Source of the DNA: Lasiodiplodia sp. COLG20
Lineage: Eukaryota; Ascomycota; Dothideomycetes; Botryosphaeriales; Botryosphaeriaceae
Length of the DNA: 64,000 nucleotides
Direction: 5' to 3'
NCBI GenBank assembly: GCA_009801085.1
Contig: VNWV01000014.1
Span: 298,282-362,281, forward strand
Within the stretch, counting starts at the first letter, position 1; every line of letters starts with the position of its first letter. The notes under the pieces were generated by a model, which was not told the origin of the DNA, ran no database searches, and was given only the letters and a program-made list of their open reading frames with translations. This document shows positions 35,298 to 45,996 of this stretch, piece after piece. The translations under genes and the position numbers were made by a program.

Positions 35298-36752
35298 TTA
35301 GCCGTTCTTTGGAGGCCTTCGGCTTGGGCCGCGCCCACCACCCCTGTTGCCGTTGCGGCGCGTGTTCGGCGACCGCTCGCGGTAGCCGCTGCCGCCGCCG
35401 GGCTCCACTCCACGAGGCGAGGCCGACCTGCCTCTCGGCCTTTGGCACGGGCGGCCTCTCTGATTCTGGCGCGGAGAAGACCGATCCTGCTGCTGCTGTT
35501 GCTGCTGTTGCTGCTGCTGTTGCTGCTGGCCGCCTGCAGACCGCTCACCACGACGCTCGACGTACGCCTGCATCATGGCCGCAGCTTGTGCGGGATCGCC
35601 ACTCGCGAGGATGTCAGCCACGAACGTCCGCATCTCCTCGCTGCAGTCGGGGCGGTCGCTGTTCGCCTGCATCAAGCTCCGCGCGACGGCAGGATCCTGG
35701 ATGACGCTGAGCGCGCCCGCGAGGATCTCCACGCGCTTCATGCAGGGCTCGCCCTTCTTCTTGGGGTGGGCGGAATCACATTCGTGGCACCACGGCGTAC
35801 GGCAGCGGCCCGAGTGGAAGTTGCCGCAGCGCTGGCACCGGTTGTTCTGGCGTTTGCGAGCGGCTCGCGTGGTCGAAGGGCTGGCGGCCTGTTCAGGCTG
35901 CTCCTTCTTCACCTCCGGAGCGGTGGCAGCTTCCTGCTTGGCTCGGTACTCGAGCTTCTGCTGGCGGCGGCGCTGCTGCTTGTTCTGTCTGGCGACGAGG
36001 TCGCTGTGCGGCGGCGGGTGGGCTCTCCCGCAGGCAGTGCAGTTCGGCCTGCCCTTCTTGAGCCAGACCGCCTTCGCCTGCTTTGGCGAGAGGCCCTCAG
36101 GCAGGGCTGCCCACCATTCGGTAGGGAAGGGTGCGCTGTCGGCGTCCCAGGTGGTGGCTTGAGTAGGGCGAGTCGCCCTGGCACCGCTGTTCGACGGCGG
36201 CGGCTCGTCGCCTGTGGGCGGAGCGAGCGAGGGATAACCCCCCCAGGTGACGGGCACGGAGAGCGCCAATCTCCTATGCCGGTCCACGAACTCTTGGAAG
36301 CTCTCGCCCGGCTGTTGTTGTTCAGGCAACAATTCCTGCGCGAGCGTGCTGCCGCTATCGCGTGAGATAGCGGCCCCGGCTTGAGTCTGTGGCTCAAAGC
36401 CAACCTGCTGTGTCAGGCTGCTGCCGCGTTGGGCACCGGGATTGTTGCCGTCCTGAGTCTGTGGCTCGAGGATGACGTCCTGCTGTGGCAGGTTGGTGCC
36501 TCGCTGGGTCACCGCGGAGATGTCCTGAGTCTCTGGCTCAGGCTCGGCCTGCTGAGGCAGACTTTCTCCTTCATTAACGCCACCCAAGCGTTGCTGGGCG
36601 CGGTTGTTGCCGCCGGTAGCGATGGCAGACGCGTTGCGCGTGTGTGCGCGCGCGGCGCTGCTCTCGAGATACGGCCATTCGGCCGGCGGCGGCGGCAGCG
36701 GGACGGCGGAAGCGCGCGCGCCGGTGCGGCGGGAGTTCTTGTTGTAAGACAT
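35298..36752 (-). CDS. Gag-like zinc-knuckle protein with polyglutamine tract
   Basis: Uninterrupted 484-aa frame from ATG at 36752 (MSYNKNSRRTG). The first half is disordered with Gln/Pro/Thr-rich units (EPQTQDG, EPQTQAG repeats). A central segment, FPTEWWAALPEGLSPKQAKAVWLKKGRPNCTACGRAHPPPH, precedes a basic coil and then CQRCGNFHSGRCRTPWCHECDSAHPKKKGEPC, two Cys/His clusters like zinc knuckles. A helical C-terminal part follows, then 14 consecutive Gln and an Arg/Gly/Pro-rich tail suited to RNA binding. No protease or reverse transcriptase is nearby, so it is either a host RNA-binding protein or a domesticated Gag-type gene. Very GC rich compared with flanks. Confidence 0.7.
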   Translation of the reverse strand: MSYNKNSRRTGARASAVPLPPPPAEWPYLESSAARAHTRNASAIATGGNNRAQQRLGGVNEGESLPQQAEPEPETQDISAVTQRGTNLPQQDVILEPQTQDGNNPGAQRGSSLTQQVGFEPQTQAGAAISRDSGSTLAQELLPEQQQPGESFQEFVDRHRRLALSVPVTWGGYPSLAPPTGDEPPPSNSGARATRPTQATTWDADSAPFPTEWWAALPEGLSPKQAKAVWLKKGRPNCTACGRAHPPPHSDLVARQNKQQRRRQQKLEYRAKQEAATAPEVKKEQPEQAASPSTTRAARKRQNNRCQRCGNFHSGRCRTPWCHECDSAHPKKKGEPCMKRVEILAGALSVIQDPAVARSLMQANSDRPDCSEEMRTFVADILASGDPAQAAAMMQAYVERRGERSAGGQQQQQQQQQQQQQQDRSSPRQNQRGRPCQRPRGRSASPRGVEPGGGSGYRERSPNTRRNGNRGGGRGPSRRPPKNG

Positions 36753-37180
36753 TTTGGCCTGTTCGCTTTCTGAAGAGAACGGGCAGAAATTGTGGGTATC
36801 GTCGTTGGCAGGGAGGCGGTCGCTGTTGGTGCGGTTATTCGCTGTCGCTGTCGGGACGATGGTGTGGAGGGAAGAAGGTCGGAGGGTGGAGCGGCGGCGA
36901 GACGTAGACAACACCACAGCTCACCCGCCGCGCCGACGCGACCCGCGGTTGCCTATCCTGGATGCCTTCAAAAAAAAAGCCGCAGAAGCGCCGGCACGCA
37001 AGGCCTCACCTAGAGCACCTGGCTCACCTGGCTCACCTAGCAGCTGTCTCCGGGTATTCGCCTCACTTCAGATGCAGCAACACTTCACTCTTTGGCGCTC
37101 TGTGTTCTATTTGGAGCCGGCTTCATGACGTCTCCACCCTCAAACCAAACCGAATGTTTTATTTGTCAAAACGGAGGATG

Positions 37181-37255
37181 TGGAGCAAACGTCCGGATGC
37201 GTTTGCGCAAATTTAAATTCAACATTTGCGTCCGGACGTTAGCTTCAGCTACCCA
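37181..37255. repeat. Palindromic repeat family, copy B
   Basis: Left arm is truncated or diverged (TGGAGCAAACGTCCGGATGCG); the right arm is well kept (TGCGTCCGGACGTTAGCTTCAGCTACCCA). The centre is AAATTTAAATT. Intergenic, upstream of the Gag-like gene. Confidence 0.75.
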
Positions 37256-37654
37256 CGCAAGACAATATTTTCATGAATCTTTCCAACAACGATGAAGCTT
37301 CTCTACTATCCAATCCACAACTTTCCCGGGATTTGTATTCTCCAGAAATGAATGCTGCGTATGTTGCTGGCGCCATCCATGCCGCTTCCCGAGCATCACG
37401 GTTGCGCTCACTTCGCAGCGGCCGTCGGTTGGCTAGGAATTTACCTGATTCCCCAGCCAGAACGTAGGAGATTTGAAATAATATATGTCACCTGAAATAG
37501 AATTTGCAGTTCCCATTGAAAGCGTCTCTCGGACTTTGCTGGAAGACAAGCATGAGGTGAGGACAACGTCGGCCGCTCGGCGAAATTCTCCACGGCTTCA
37601 CTAACAAACCCCATTGACCTCAACGAGACAAGAATCCCTCCTCCACGTCAAACT

Positions 37655-39357
37655 TCAAGAACAGCACCCCACCACCCCCCACCCACCAACCCTACAAAAG
37701 CACGACGACCGCACCACCACATCCGCCGCCGCCGCCGCCACCTTCAACTGCTGCTCCACCATCCTCGCCTCAGCCCCGCGCCCCAGCCTCACCAAACACT
37801 CATGATACCCATGCAGCGCCCACACATTATTCGGATGCTGATGCGCGCGCGTCAGCGCCTCGTCGGCGAGCCCCAAATCCTCCGCATACGCCCGCGCCGC
37901 CTCCTCGACGCGCCCCTGCTCCAGCGCCAGCGCGCCGTACGCGTCACCATCCAGCCCCACGGCTCCGTGTACAGCAGCGCGTCCTCGAATGCGATGGCGT
38001 CGCGGAGCCTGGAGAAGGCTTCGTCGTACTCGCCGCGGCGGTACGCGATCTCGCCGTCCAGCATGGCGGACGCGACCTGCAGGATGTCGACGATGCGGTT
38101 CGGGAAGTCGAGGCGTGTAGGGGGCACGCGCTGCGCCGCGGCAAGGTAGAACGCGCGCTGCTCGTCGGCCGCGACGATGGCGCCCGTCGCCGCGCACGCG
38201 ATAGCTTTGCCGTAGTAAGTCATGGCGGTCGTGACGCAGTACAAGTCCTGATCTTCCGGGATCTGCAGGCGCTTGAGCTCGTCCCACATGCCGAACCGGA
38301 TGAGGACGTGGACCCTCACCGCGCAGAAGAACTCCATCCAATTCGCCATGGGCGGGGACTCGATGCGCAGCAATTCCTCGGTGATAGTGGCTTCCATCCG
38401 GCTCGTAGCGTCTAGCGCGACGGCAGACTGGCCCGCCAGCATGGCGGCGTAGATGAGCGAGTGGTAGTTGTGCAAGCGGTAGAAGCTGTAGAAGTTCTGA
38501 CCGCCGCGATGGGCTAGGAACTTGTCGTCGGCGACGGTCGCCGCCGTGTTGCTGGCGATGGCGCGACGGTAGTCGCCGACCAGCACGTCGATGTGCGCGG
38601 GCATGTGGCGCAGGTGCCCGCCGTCGGGGACTAGATCGCGCAAAGCGTCGGCGGCGAGGAGCGCGGCTTCGGGGATGGCGGACCGCTCCATTAGGTGGAT
38701 GTACAGGTGGAGGAGGCCGGGGTGCGCCATGCTGCCGGGGAGGTGCAGGCCGCGCTCGAGCGTGTCCTTGACTTCGAATACTGGGGACGACAAGATGGGC
38801 TTTCCGGTGGCAGCCTCGAACAGTTTCTTGGGAGCGGTGGCCATCAGCGCGTCGGCGTACAATGCGATAACGTCGAGGTCGTCTGCGAATCGTGAATGCA
38901 CCTCCCTCATTGCATCGGCGAATGCGACGTTCGGAGCGGCAAGGTCATCGGGGACGTGGCCAACTGGAAAGCGGTGCTGGATGGCATCGACGAGTGCTTT
39001 CTCGACAGCGGTTGCGGTGGAGAGACGCTCTTTGGCACGTTGAGACGCTTCGTGGCATTTGCGCCACGAGGCTTTGAGATCCTTCTCGTCGAATGCGCCC
39101 CACTCTTTGTTATAATTAGGACCGGACGCGTAGGCAATCCCCCAATATCCCATGGCAGAGGTGGGGTCGTGGGCGATGGCCTGTTCGAAACAGATGCAGG
39201 CTTCCTCATGGTTAAAGGCGTAGATCCAATTGAGACCGCGGTTGAACCAGATGCGTGCTTCATTGCTCTTACTGCTCAGTGGCCGGCTGTAGGACCCCAG
39301 ATCGTAATTGTAGCTGCTCGGATCCAACGGCGTTACGTGGATATCGTAATCGGACAT
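37655..39357 (-). CDS. TPR-repeat protein with C-terminal frameshift
   Basis: From ATG at 39357 the frame runs 500 codons to a stop at 37852, covering helical repeat units such as NEARIWFNRGLNWIYAFNHEEACICFEQAIAHDP and GEYDEAFSRLRDAIAFEDALLYTEPWGWM. Right after EPWGWM (about 37941-37955) the conserved continuation moves to another frame: AYGALALEQGRVEEAARAYAEDLG...HQHPNNVWALHGYHECLVRLGR, open to 37655. No splice signals bridge it, so a small deletion is the simplest cause. As read the protein loses ~70 conserved C-terminal residues and gains ~33 Arg-rich ones. The family is a cytosolic TPR protein widespread in bacteria and fungi with no defined reaction. Confidence 0.75.
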
Positions 39358-41339
39358 TTTGGAAATGGATTCTGTGAGAGTGAGGTGGTAGGGAAAGGTA
39401 ACGACCGTGAGATGGCAATCCTGCTGGAGGTATCAACCGTTTCATGGCGATTGACGCAGTATATGTAGCCTCTCAGCTGAGTGGGGGCAGACAGGGGCCC
39501 TGAGCCTTCGGCAATCTATCAATTGTGCCGTATCTGATACATCTCAAAACTACACGGCAATCCATCGGGAGGCTAAATCCCAGTCGTAGTAGTGGCAGCG
39601 GCTTCAGAAAGAATGCACAGACCCGATATTTCTCATTCGTCGGATACTTCCAATATACAAAAAAAGACTTATCGACACGTTATATCGAGTTATCCTCGAA
39701 TGTTAAGAAACCTCCGCCTCTCGGCTTTCACAAATCATGTTTTGTGATCTGTGTTCAGCCACTTCTTTGATGATTTTACCAGGCTCGTACCGGATGGGAT
39801 ATCTTACATTACAGTTACGAGCACGCCGAGCCATGACTGTGCCTGAATTCTGGTGATTGAGATGCCGAGTGTTACTAGGAATTTCCTAGTAAGGTCAGAC
39901 CTATGGCATGTAACTGGCTATCTCACCGTTGCACACATTAATCCGTTCTTTTTTCGTTATCGGGGTGCTATTACAAATTGTAAGGTACACAGTCGATTGC
40001 ATCATGTAAAATGAAAGTACGCGGAGATCCGTTAGTGTTCTACTATGGGAAGGTGGCGGAATGTTATCGCAGACATTATTGCTAATGCCTTCTGCGGTCT
40101 CCCGATGATGACTAATAGTACCCTCTGCAGTCTTCCGAAAAAGAGCGCTTCGACAGATGACGTCACATTTGACTACGACAGCGTTCTTGGAACAGCCTCT
40201 CCAAGCCACGTCTAGAAACTAACGCGCTTTCACGCCTCGCCAGCCTCTGAGAGCCCCGAGTCAGCTGAGAATTGAACATCTACGCTTTACATGATGCTGA
40301 TCGAGAACAACGTTCGCTCGGACCAACACATGCTCTACACATGCCACAACAGAGCACGTATCCTAAATCGAAATATGATTCATGAATTTTGGCAATTCCT
40401 ACATATCTCAAAAACGATTTGAACTGTGTTCATTGATGGAACATGATTCAAATGACTGGGTGATCGATGTCTTCATGCTTGATTTGTTTAAGCCTTCTGT
40501 TCGCCTTGGCTATGGTGTGAGTGTCGACAGCCAAGGCCACTCGCTAGCGAAGGAGAACTTGAAATCCATCATTAGCTTCGCGGAATGGTTCCCATTTCGG
40601 AGGCTCGTATGACCGAGTTCCGTCAGAAAGCATGGTACCTAACAAGTGCATCCTTGTGATACGCTCAAATGACTCGCACCCGAAGTCTATAGAGTAAGTA
40701 TCTCCGGGGGGCGCTTACAGTGGCGGCACGGATCGGTTTATGGATGAGCCGACAGACTCCATTGTAAAATGTCCGCTGAGAGGGAACCCTACATTGACTC
40801 GAGGCATTAGGACAAAAGTTTTACATTTTATAGAATCTCACTTCTTCTCTCTAAATATCTACTTTTTATTAAGAAACACCTTCTTTCCATTACGTAACAG
40901 TAGGTCAAATAAGAGGACTAAAGATTTTGGTGTTCCTCGAGTACGTCCATGCAGACACGAAACGAATACGCAAATTTCCCCTATTGAGAACGATGCTTAG
41001 TACGCGGAGTTACGTCGGACTTGTCCCTAAACCCATCCTTGCCGCCACTGTAAGTGTCGTGATACGGGATCCGAGCGATCTTACTGGTCGAGCACTGGCC
41101 ACGGACGAGCATCGGAATTCTGTATTCTACTCATACTACCGGCTTTACTGCCTAAACCCCGACAGACTTTCTAGGAGGACTTCATTCACGTTGCAGTAGG
41201 CAATTATGGTACTAGATTTGTTCGTTGGGACCAGCAGACGCTGTCATCACCCGGATCTCTACATCTCCGGTTCCGAGTCTCCAATCGTACTTATAAGTAG
41301 AAAATCCATAGAGAATTGTAACATCACTCAAAGCTCACA
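39358..41339. other. Gene-free interval containing a MITE
   Basis: Nearly 2 kb without a supportable gene. Apart from the 333-bp inverted-repeat element at 40718-41050 I see only short AT-rich frames. Confidence 0.55.
40718..41050. mobile_element. Mariner/Tc1-type MITE with terminal inverted repeats and TA duplication
   Basis: Left end CAGTGGCGGCACGGATCGG and right end CCATCCTTGCCGCCACTG are inverted copies (21 of 23 positions match over the first 23 bases). The element is flanked by TA on both sides (40716-40717 and 41051-41052), the target duplication of Tc1/mariner/pogo transposons. At 333 bp it encodes no transposase, so it is non-autonomous. Confidence 0.8.
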
Positions 41340-42245
41340 ATGTCTTCTACTTACCTCGTTACCGGTTCTTCGCGCGGCATCGGTTTGGCTGTCGTTACCG
41401 CCCTTGCGTCTAAGCCGGCCACCGAAGTTAGCAAGGTATTCGCATCAGCTCGTAGCGAAACCGACAGCTTGAAGCAACTTATCGCCAAATCTGGAGGCCG
41501 CGTCGAATTTGTTGCTCTGGATGTTACTTCCCAAGAGAGCGCGAAAAGCGCGGCCAGCAAGGTCACCGAATCCCTAGGTGGAAATGGCCTTGATGTGCTC
41601 ATCAACAATGCTGGCGTCGGAGACAAATGGAACAAGACAGAGGACATGTAAGTTACAATCCTATACCAAGATACCAAACTGACACGTAATAGGACGGAAC
41701 TCGAGAACGTCTTTAAAATCAATGTTTTGGGCGTTCAGCACACCACGAGCGCCTTTTTACCCTTGTTGAAAAAGGGTGACGAGAAGAAAATCATTGTCAT
41801 GTACGGTTCCTCTCTTGGATATGAAGTCTACGGCTAAGAGCTAATATCCCATAGCTCGACACCCCTCGGCTCCATCAACTCAGCCCCCGCATGGAGGTGG
41901 GCTCAGGTCCCGGCCTACAAAATTTCGAAGGCAGCCGCCAACATGCTCACCGTCCAATACGCGCTCGATCTGGAAGAAGAAGGCTTTACCGTCGTGCCGC
42001 TCTCGCCGGGTGTAATTACTCCCAGTATACTTCTTAATTCTATTTCCAGATGCTGATTGTGCACGCAGTACGTTAAAACCGACATGGGTGGTGAGCAGGG
42101 CGACCTCACGCCAGAGGAAAGTGCCAAAGCAGTGTTGGACACTGTCTCCCGCATCACTCGCGCGGACAACGGCAAGTTCTACAACGTCCACGTTCCTGGA
42201 TGGGAGCACGAAAAGAAGTATCAGGGCGAGAATCTGCCGTGGTGA
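41340..42245 (+). CDS. Short-chain dehydrogenase/reductase (SDR)
   Basis: Four exons (41340-41647, 41693-41800, 41855-42011, 42069-42245) give 249 aa. Classical SDR motifs are complete: cofactor loop TGSSRGIG at residues 8-15, LDVTS, NNAGVG, catalytic Ser in the ISSTPLGS stretch, YKISK (Tyr and Lys), and PG-YVKTDMGG after the last junction. NAD(P)-dependent oxidoreductase of the carbonyl-reductase/toxin-ketoreductase-like SDR type; substrate unknown. The short 45-57 nt introns have clean ends. It stands alone between the MITE interval and a repeat-bearing spacer. Confidence 0.9.
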
Positions 42246-42599
42246 AGGAAGAGCGTGGAAAATGGTCTTTGAGCAAACGTCTGGAGCCAACAGTCCAGCC
42301 TCTGCTGTCACTACATGCGGGCCGCATCAAAGACCTACATGTAGACGTTATGACAAGCACAGCTCTGGATATGTTTTGCTTTGAGGTCAACGGCCTGTCT
42401 GCGAATGTTCGTTCGCCTTTGTGGGTTTCCTTTGTTGCTACGATGGCACTCTTTCTTTTCCAATTAGTCTTTGCTTAGCTCATTTAGCCGTGGTATATCA
42501 CTCGCCGAATTCAACAATCGGCACTATCTCGCGTTTGTCACATTTTTCTTACATTGTCCCGGTCTTTAACGCCTGACGTGAACGATGCAGTCCCATAGC

Positions 42600-42896
42600 T
42601 TAAATGCGACAAACCAAGTGCCGTCTTGTACATTGGCCTTGGTATGAACGCTCTTCTCTTGAGGTGTGACAAGCTAGTAGCTTATTGTTGAAGGCTTCCA
42701 GCTCAGCCCCGCAATTTTGGGATAAGCTTTCCTCATATCGAGGGGATGTTATTCGACCTTCCCCCAATAGTACTAACGTCAATAATAAGCCCGCCGCCGC
42801 GCCCAAAGCGAAGCTCCTCACGGCCTGTAGCCGGCGGCGCCATCGAAAGTGACCCAGTGCTGGCTCTGTTCCTTGCTCCCTTTCCCACCGATTCAT
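42600..42896 (-). CDS. Doubtful small membrane-anchored hypothetical protein
   Basis: ATG-initiated 98-residue frame with a single hydrophobic stretch (FALGAAAGLLLTLVLL) after an Arg-rich region, so a tail of type II orientation is conceivable. No recognised family and no splice support; may be a chance frame. Confidence 0.2.
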   Translation of the reverse strand: MNRWEREQGTEPALGHFRWRRRLQAVRSFALGAAAGLLLTLVLLGEGRITSPRYEESLSQNCGAELEAFNNKLLACHTSREERSYQGQCTRRHLVCRI

Positions 42897-43027
42897 AACC
42901 AGTCAAATTTACGCAGTGGTTGTCCGCTAAGTAAGCAGGAAGATTCGTGTCAAGAAGCCAGCCTATACGCTACAGGAGCTTTATAATCATATGCGAATCA
43001 AATAATGAAAGGAGATCAATGCGAGAT

Positions 43028-43079
43028 GAATAAGGAAGGAGAACCCGCGCGAAGTAAATAAGGAAAGAGAACCCGCACG
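43028..43079. repeat. Imperfect 24-bp direct repeat
   Basis: GAATAAGGAAGGAGAACCCG and AAATAAGGAAAGAGAACCCG occur in succession with a few transitions. Meaning unknown. Confidence 0.5.
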
Positions 43080-43835
43080 GAAAACCAAAGAATCATGGAA
43101 GGCGCCAGAACAGCAAATCGGAAGCCCGCATCGCCTACCTACGTGAATTCCCTCAAATTTAATCTATTACCAATACCCAGCCATGTCAATGAGTTAAGCT
43201 CTGAGATTTTCTGGACCTGCTGAAGAATCTCAAAGTTTACAGCTCTAGGCTCTCAGTGGAAAAACTCATGGCCCGCTAGTGAGCGCTTCGGCCATCGGCC
43301 GTGAGCCGGGCCCGGACCTGGAGGGGCTTTCGTCATCATCGGAAACACACCGATCGCGTTAGTTCTGTTGCCTCTGTCGGAAACCCGCCGAGAATTCAAT
43401 GCAACACGTAGCAAGTGGTGGATGGGAAAGAGATAGCCAGTTGAGGATTCCTCTCCATTACATACACGACTGGAGCTTCAAGCAATTCCTTCTACTAGTA
43501 GCCTGTCTCGGGTGTGCCACGGAAGTTCGCATGCCATGAACTAATAGTGGCATAGGTCCTGTGGGAATGCGACGTTAGTGAGCTTTGAATACGAAGCTAC
43601 GAACGGTGGTTTCCCGATTTGAAACATCAGTACTGGCTGCGGATATCCGGTAATTATTAATGCAGTCTCGTCTACCACCACGTACCTTTGTATAGTGCAT
43701 GGCTTGGGAGCTCTTATATATCCTGTTCCGTCCTCGTAGACAACCAAACTTCAAGTCCCGGTCTCCAAGCAATATCACTTCCTTACACATCTCCAAACCA
43801 CCTGTGCGGAACGCATCCATCCCAATAGCTCAACC

Positions 43836-44996
43836 ATGACTATTCCTCAGACGCAAAAGGAATGGCGTGTCCTCCAGGGTGACAAGGACTTCGATACACT
43901 CAAATTCAACGCTCAGGCCCCTGTGCCGAATCTCAGCGAACACGACGTTCTCGTCAGGTGTAAGTTCCTCTCACCATCGACCGCAACTTGAGACAGCGCC
44001 AACGATGCAACATTAGTCCACGCCGCCTCCCTCAACTACCGCGACCTCGCCATCGCCAAGGGAACCTTCCCCTTTCCCTACAAAGACGACGTCGTCCCCG
44101 CCTCCGACGGCATCGGCGAAGTGGTCGCCGTCGGCTCCCGCGTCACGCGCTTCAAGCTGGGCGACAAGGTCGCCACGCTCTTCAACCAAGCACACGTCGC
44201 AGGATCGCTGGACCAGACTTCTATGGCCACGGGCGTGGGTGGAGTCCTTGATGGGACGCTGCGCCAGTACGGCGCCTACGATCAGGAAGGCCTGGTCCAC
44301 GTGCCGAAGAATTTGAATTGGTTGGAGGCGGCCACGCTCGGCTGTGCAGGCTTGACGGCTTGGAATGCGTTTTACGGGCTGCAGGGATGCCTTTTGAGGC
44401 AGGGCGATTGGGTCGTCACGCAGGGAACGGGCGGGGTGTCCGTCTTCGCGCTGCAGGTATTTGAGCCCCCTCCTTCCTACTTCGGTAACAGCGGCTAAAA
44501 CACCGTCTAGTTCGCCAAGGCGGCTGGTGCCAACGTGATCGCGACGACGTCCTCCCCGGAAAAGGCGGAGAGGCTGAGGCAACTCGGCGCCGACCATGTC
44601 ATCAACTACAAGGAGACGCCCAACTGGGGCGAGGCCGCGAAACAGCTCACAGGTGGCCGTGGAGTTGATCACGTCATCGAAGTCAGCGGGCCGAAGACTA
44701 TGGCGCAGTCCCTCAAGGCCATTCGGATTGACGGTCTGATCAGCATCATCGGTTTTGTTGGCGGCGAATGCGCCGAGCAGCCGACTTTTCTCGAAGCCTT
44801 GTCGAACCTTTGCACCGTACGTGGCTTGTTCGTTGGCTCGCGTCTGCAGTTTGAGGAGATGAACCGTGCGATTGAGGCAGGTGATATTCATCCGGTTCTG
44901 GATGAGAGGGTTTTTGGACTCGAGCAAACCAAAGAAGCGTATCAGTACATGCTTGAGCAGAAGCATTTCAGCAAGATTGTCATCAGGATTGACTAA
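43836..44996 (+). CDS. Zinc-type alcohol dehydrogenase / quinone oxidoreductase-like MDR protein
   Basis: Three exons (43836-43959, 44017-44456, 44511-44996) give 349 aa. MDR landmarks: LVRFHAASLNYRDLAIAKG, PASDGIGEVVAVG, FKLGDKV, HVPKNLNWLEAATLGCAGLTAWNA, the cofactor-binding TQGTGGVSVFALQFAKAAGA and a SSPEKAERLRQLGADHVINY segment fitting NADPH. The catalytic-zinc Cys of classical ADH is not obvious, which places it with the zinc-independent MDR7/quinone-oxidoreductase-like group. The first donor is taken as GTAAGT at 43960 because it restores the VRFHA junction. Substrate unknown. Confidence 0.9.
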
Positions 44997-45612
44997 ATCT
45001 GTAGTCTAAAACTTCCTTGATCAATCCATACACGTACGAAATCTTCTCTTTCTACCTGCTGCAACTCTCTCAATACTGGAAAGTACGTAGTAGAAGGTTT
45101 CTACAAGCTTGTAGGCTGAAGTACAAAAGTGCGGAAACTAAATTAATGTTCTCCCATGCAGCCCTCAATTTGCAGTGTTTTCTCCCACAGTAGTCTTGTA
45201 GATTGGCAGGTAGTCTGAGGGAAACGTCCGAATGTGAGGGCTTGTGTGGTAGGATAGTCTGGGTGCACTGGTAGGCAGCCGAGGGCATAGAAGTTCGCGT
45301 TTGCAGCTCATCCAAGCACTGAGATATTTGTGTATATCTCAATTGTCTACCAGTCCAAAGATCATGGAATGGCCAGGTAGCTGTGGTTTTATAGTGTTGA
45401 AGCATCGCGCCCCGAACACGCAGGCATGGGTTAATGCCTCAAATTTTTAACAGCCCAGCGAACATGCGTTATCATGTCAGGTAACCGTGATTTCATGATG
45501 CTGAAGTGCGTTCGCACTTCAAACACCGAGGTGTGGGTTTGTACCTCAATTATCCCGAGAATTGCCGACTATTGAAGTCAATTTCAAGCCGCAGCATTGC
45601 AAGAAAGTCCAC
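44997..45612. other. Intergenic with degenerate repeat
   Basis: About 600 bp without a gene; see the paired ~60-bp repeat at 45383-45549. Confidence 0.4.
45383..45549. repeat. Two diverged ~60-bp direct repeats with small hairpins
   Basis: Units 45383-45442 and 45487-45549 align along their length (GTGGTTTTATAGTGTTGAAG versus GTGATTTCATGATGCTGAAG at the start, both ending CCTCAA), differing mainly by transitions. Each carries small stems, e.g. GAAGTGCG/CGCACTTC in the second. Confidence 0.45.
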
Positions 45613-45927
45613 TTAGTTCTCCTTGGCCCTCTCGGGACGCGGAGTTGGACTTGGCTGAGGCTCTTGGCCGTCATCATCCTGTGGAGGAGTGTCCGGGCTG
45701 TAAGCCCTCTCGAGTGGAGATCCTGCCAAGCGCGAGGTCTTCCGCGGCAGCTTACGCGTAGGCGTAGAGACTACATCTTCAGCAACCGGAGAGAAGACCC
45801 TCACGATCCGAGGTGTGTTCATGTCGACGGCGGAATCCACCCTCGACTGCCCACTCTCAGACTGCGAGTCATGCTCTTCACTGTCCAGGAATGGCACACC
45901 ACGCTCATTTTCAGCGCACCTTTCCAT
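45613..45927 (-). CDS. Hypothetical Ser/Pro/Glu-rich protein
   Basis: ATG-initiated 104-residue frame with low-complexity acidic and Pro-rich composition (SESGQSRVDSAVD, PDTPPQDDDGQEPQPSPTPRPE). Could be an independent small gene or a 3' exon of the next gene upstream on this strand, though a TGA separates the two and no in-phase junction was found. Not recognised. Confidence 0.3.
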   Translation of the reverse strand: MERCAENERGVPFLDSEEHDSQSESGQSRVDSAVDMNTPRIVRVFSPVAEDVVSTPTRKLPRKTSRLAGSPLERAYSPDTPPQDDDGQEPQPSPTPRPERAKEN

Positions 45928-45996
45928 TGTATGGTAGAAGTAACTCGAAATACTGGAATTCAAAGACAATGGCTACTGTTCAGCTGACAATACCAG

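Larger units (their letters stand above)
42246..43835. other. Intergenic, no firm gene
   Basis: About 1.6 kb. It holds one doubtful small frame (42600-42896, -) and a short direct repeat (43028-43079). The rest shows nothing I can support. Confidence 0.4.

Noticed and set aside
35442..36365. 307-residue plus-strand frame rich in Leu/Arg
   Set aside because: Antisense shadow of the GC-rich Gag-like gene; composition explained by the complementary repeats.
37273..37467. 64-residue ATG frame after palindrome copy B
   Set aside because: Ser/Arg-rich, no conserved feature, followed directly by the 3' end of the TPR gene; insufficient support.
45503..45520. GAAGTGCG/CGCACTTC stem as a terminator or small RNA
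   Set aside because: It is better explained as part of a diverged repeat unit; no U-rich tail, and such terminators are not used in fungal nuclear genes.
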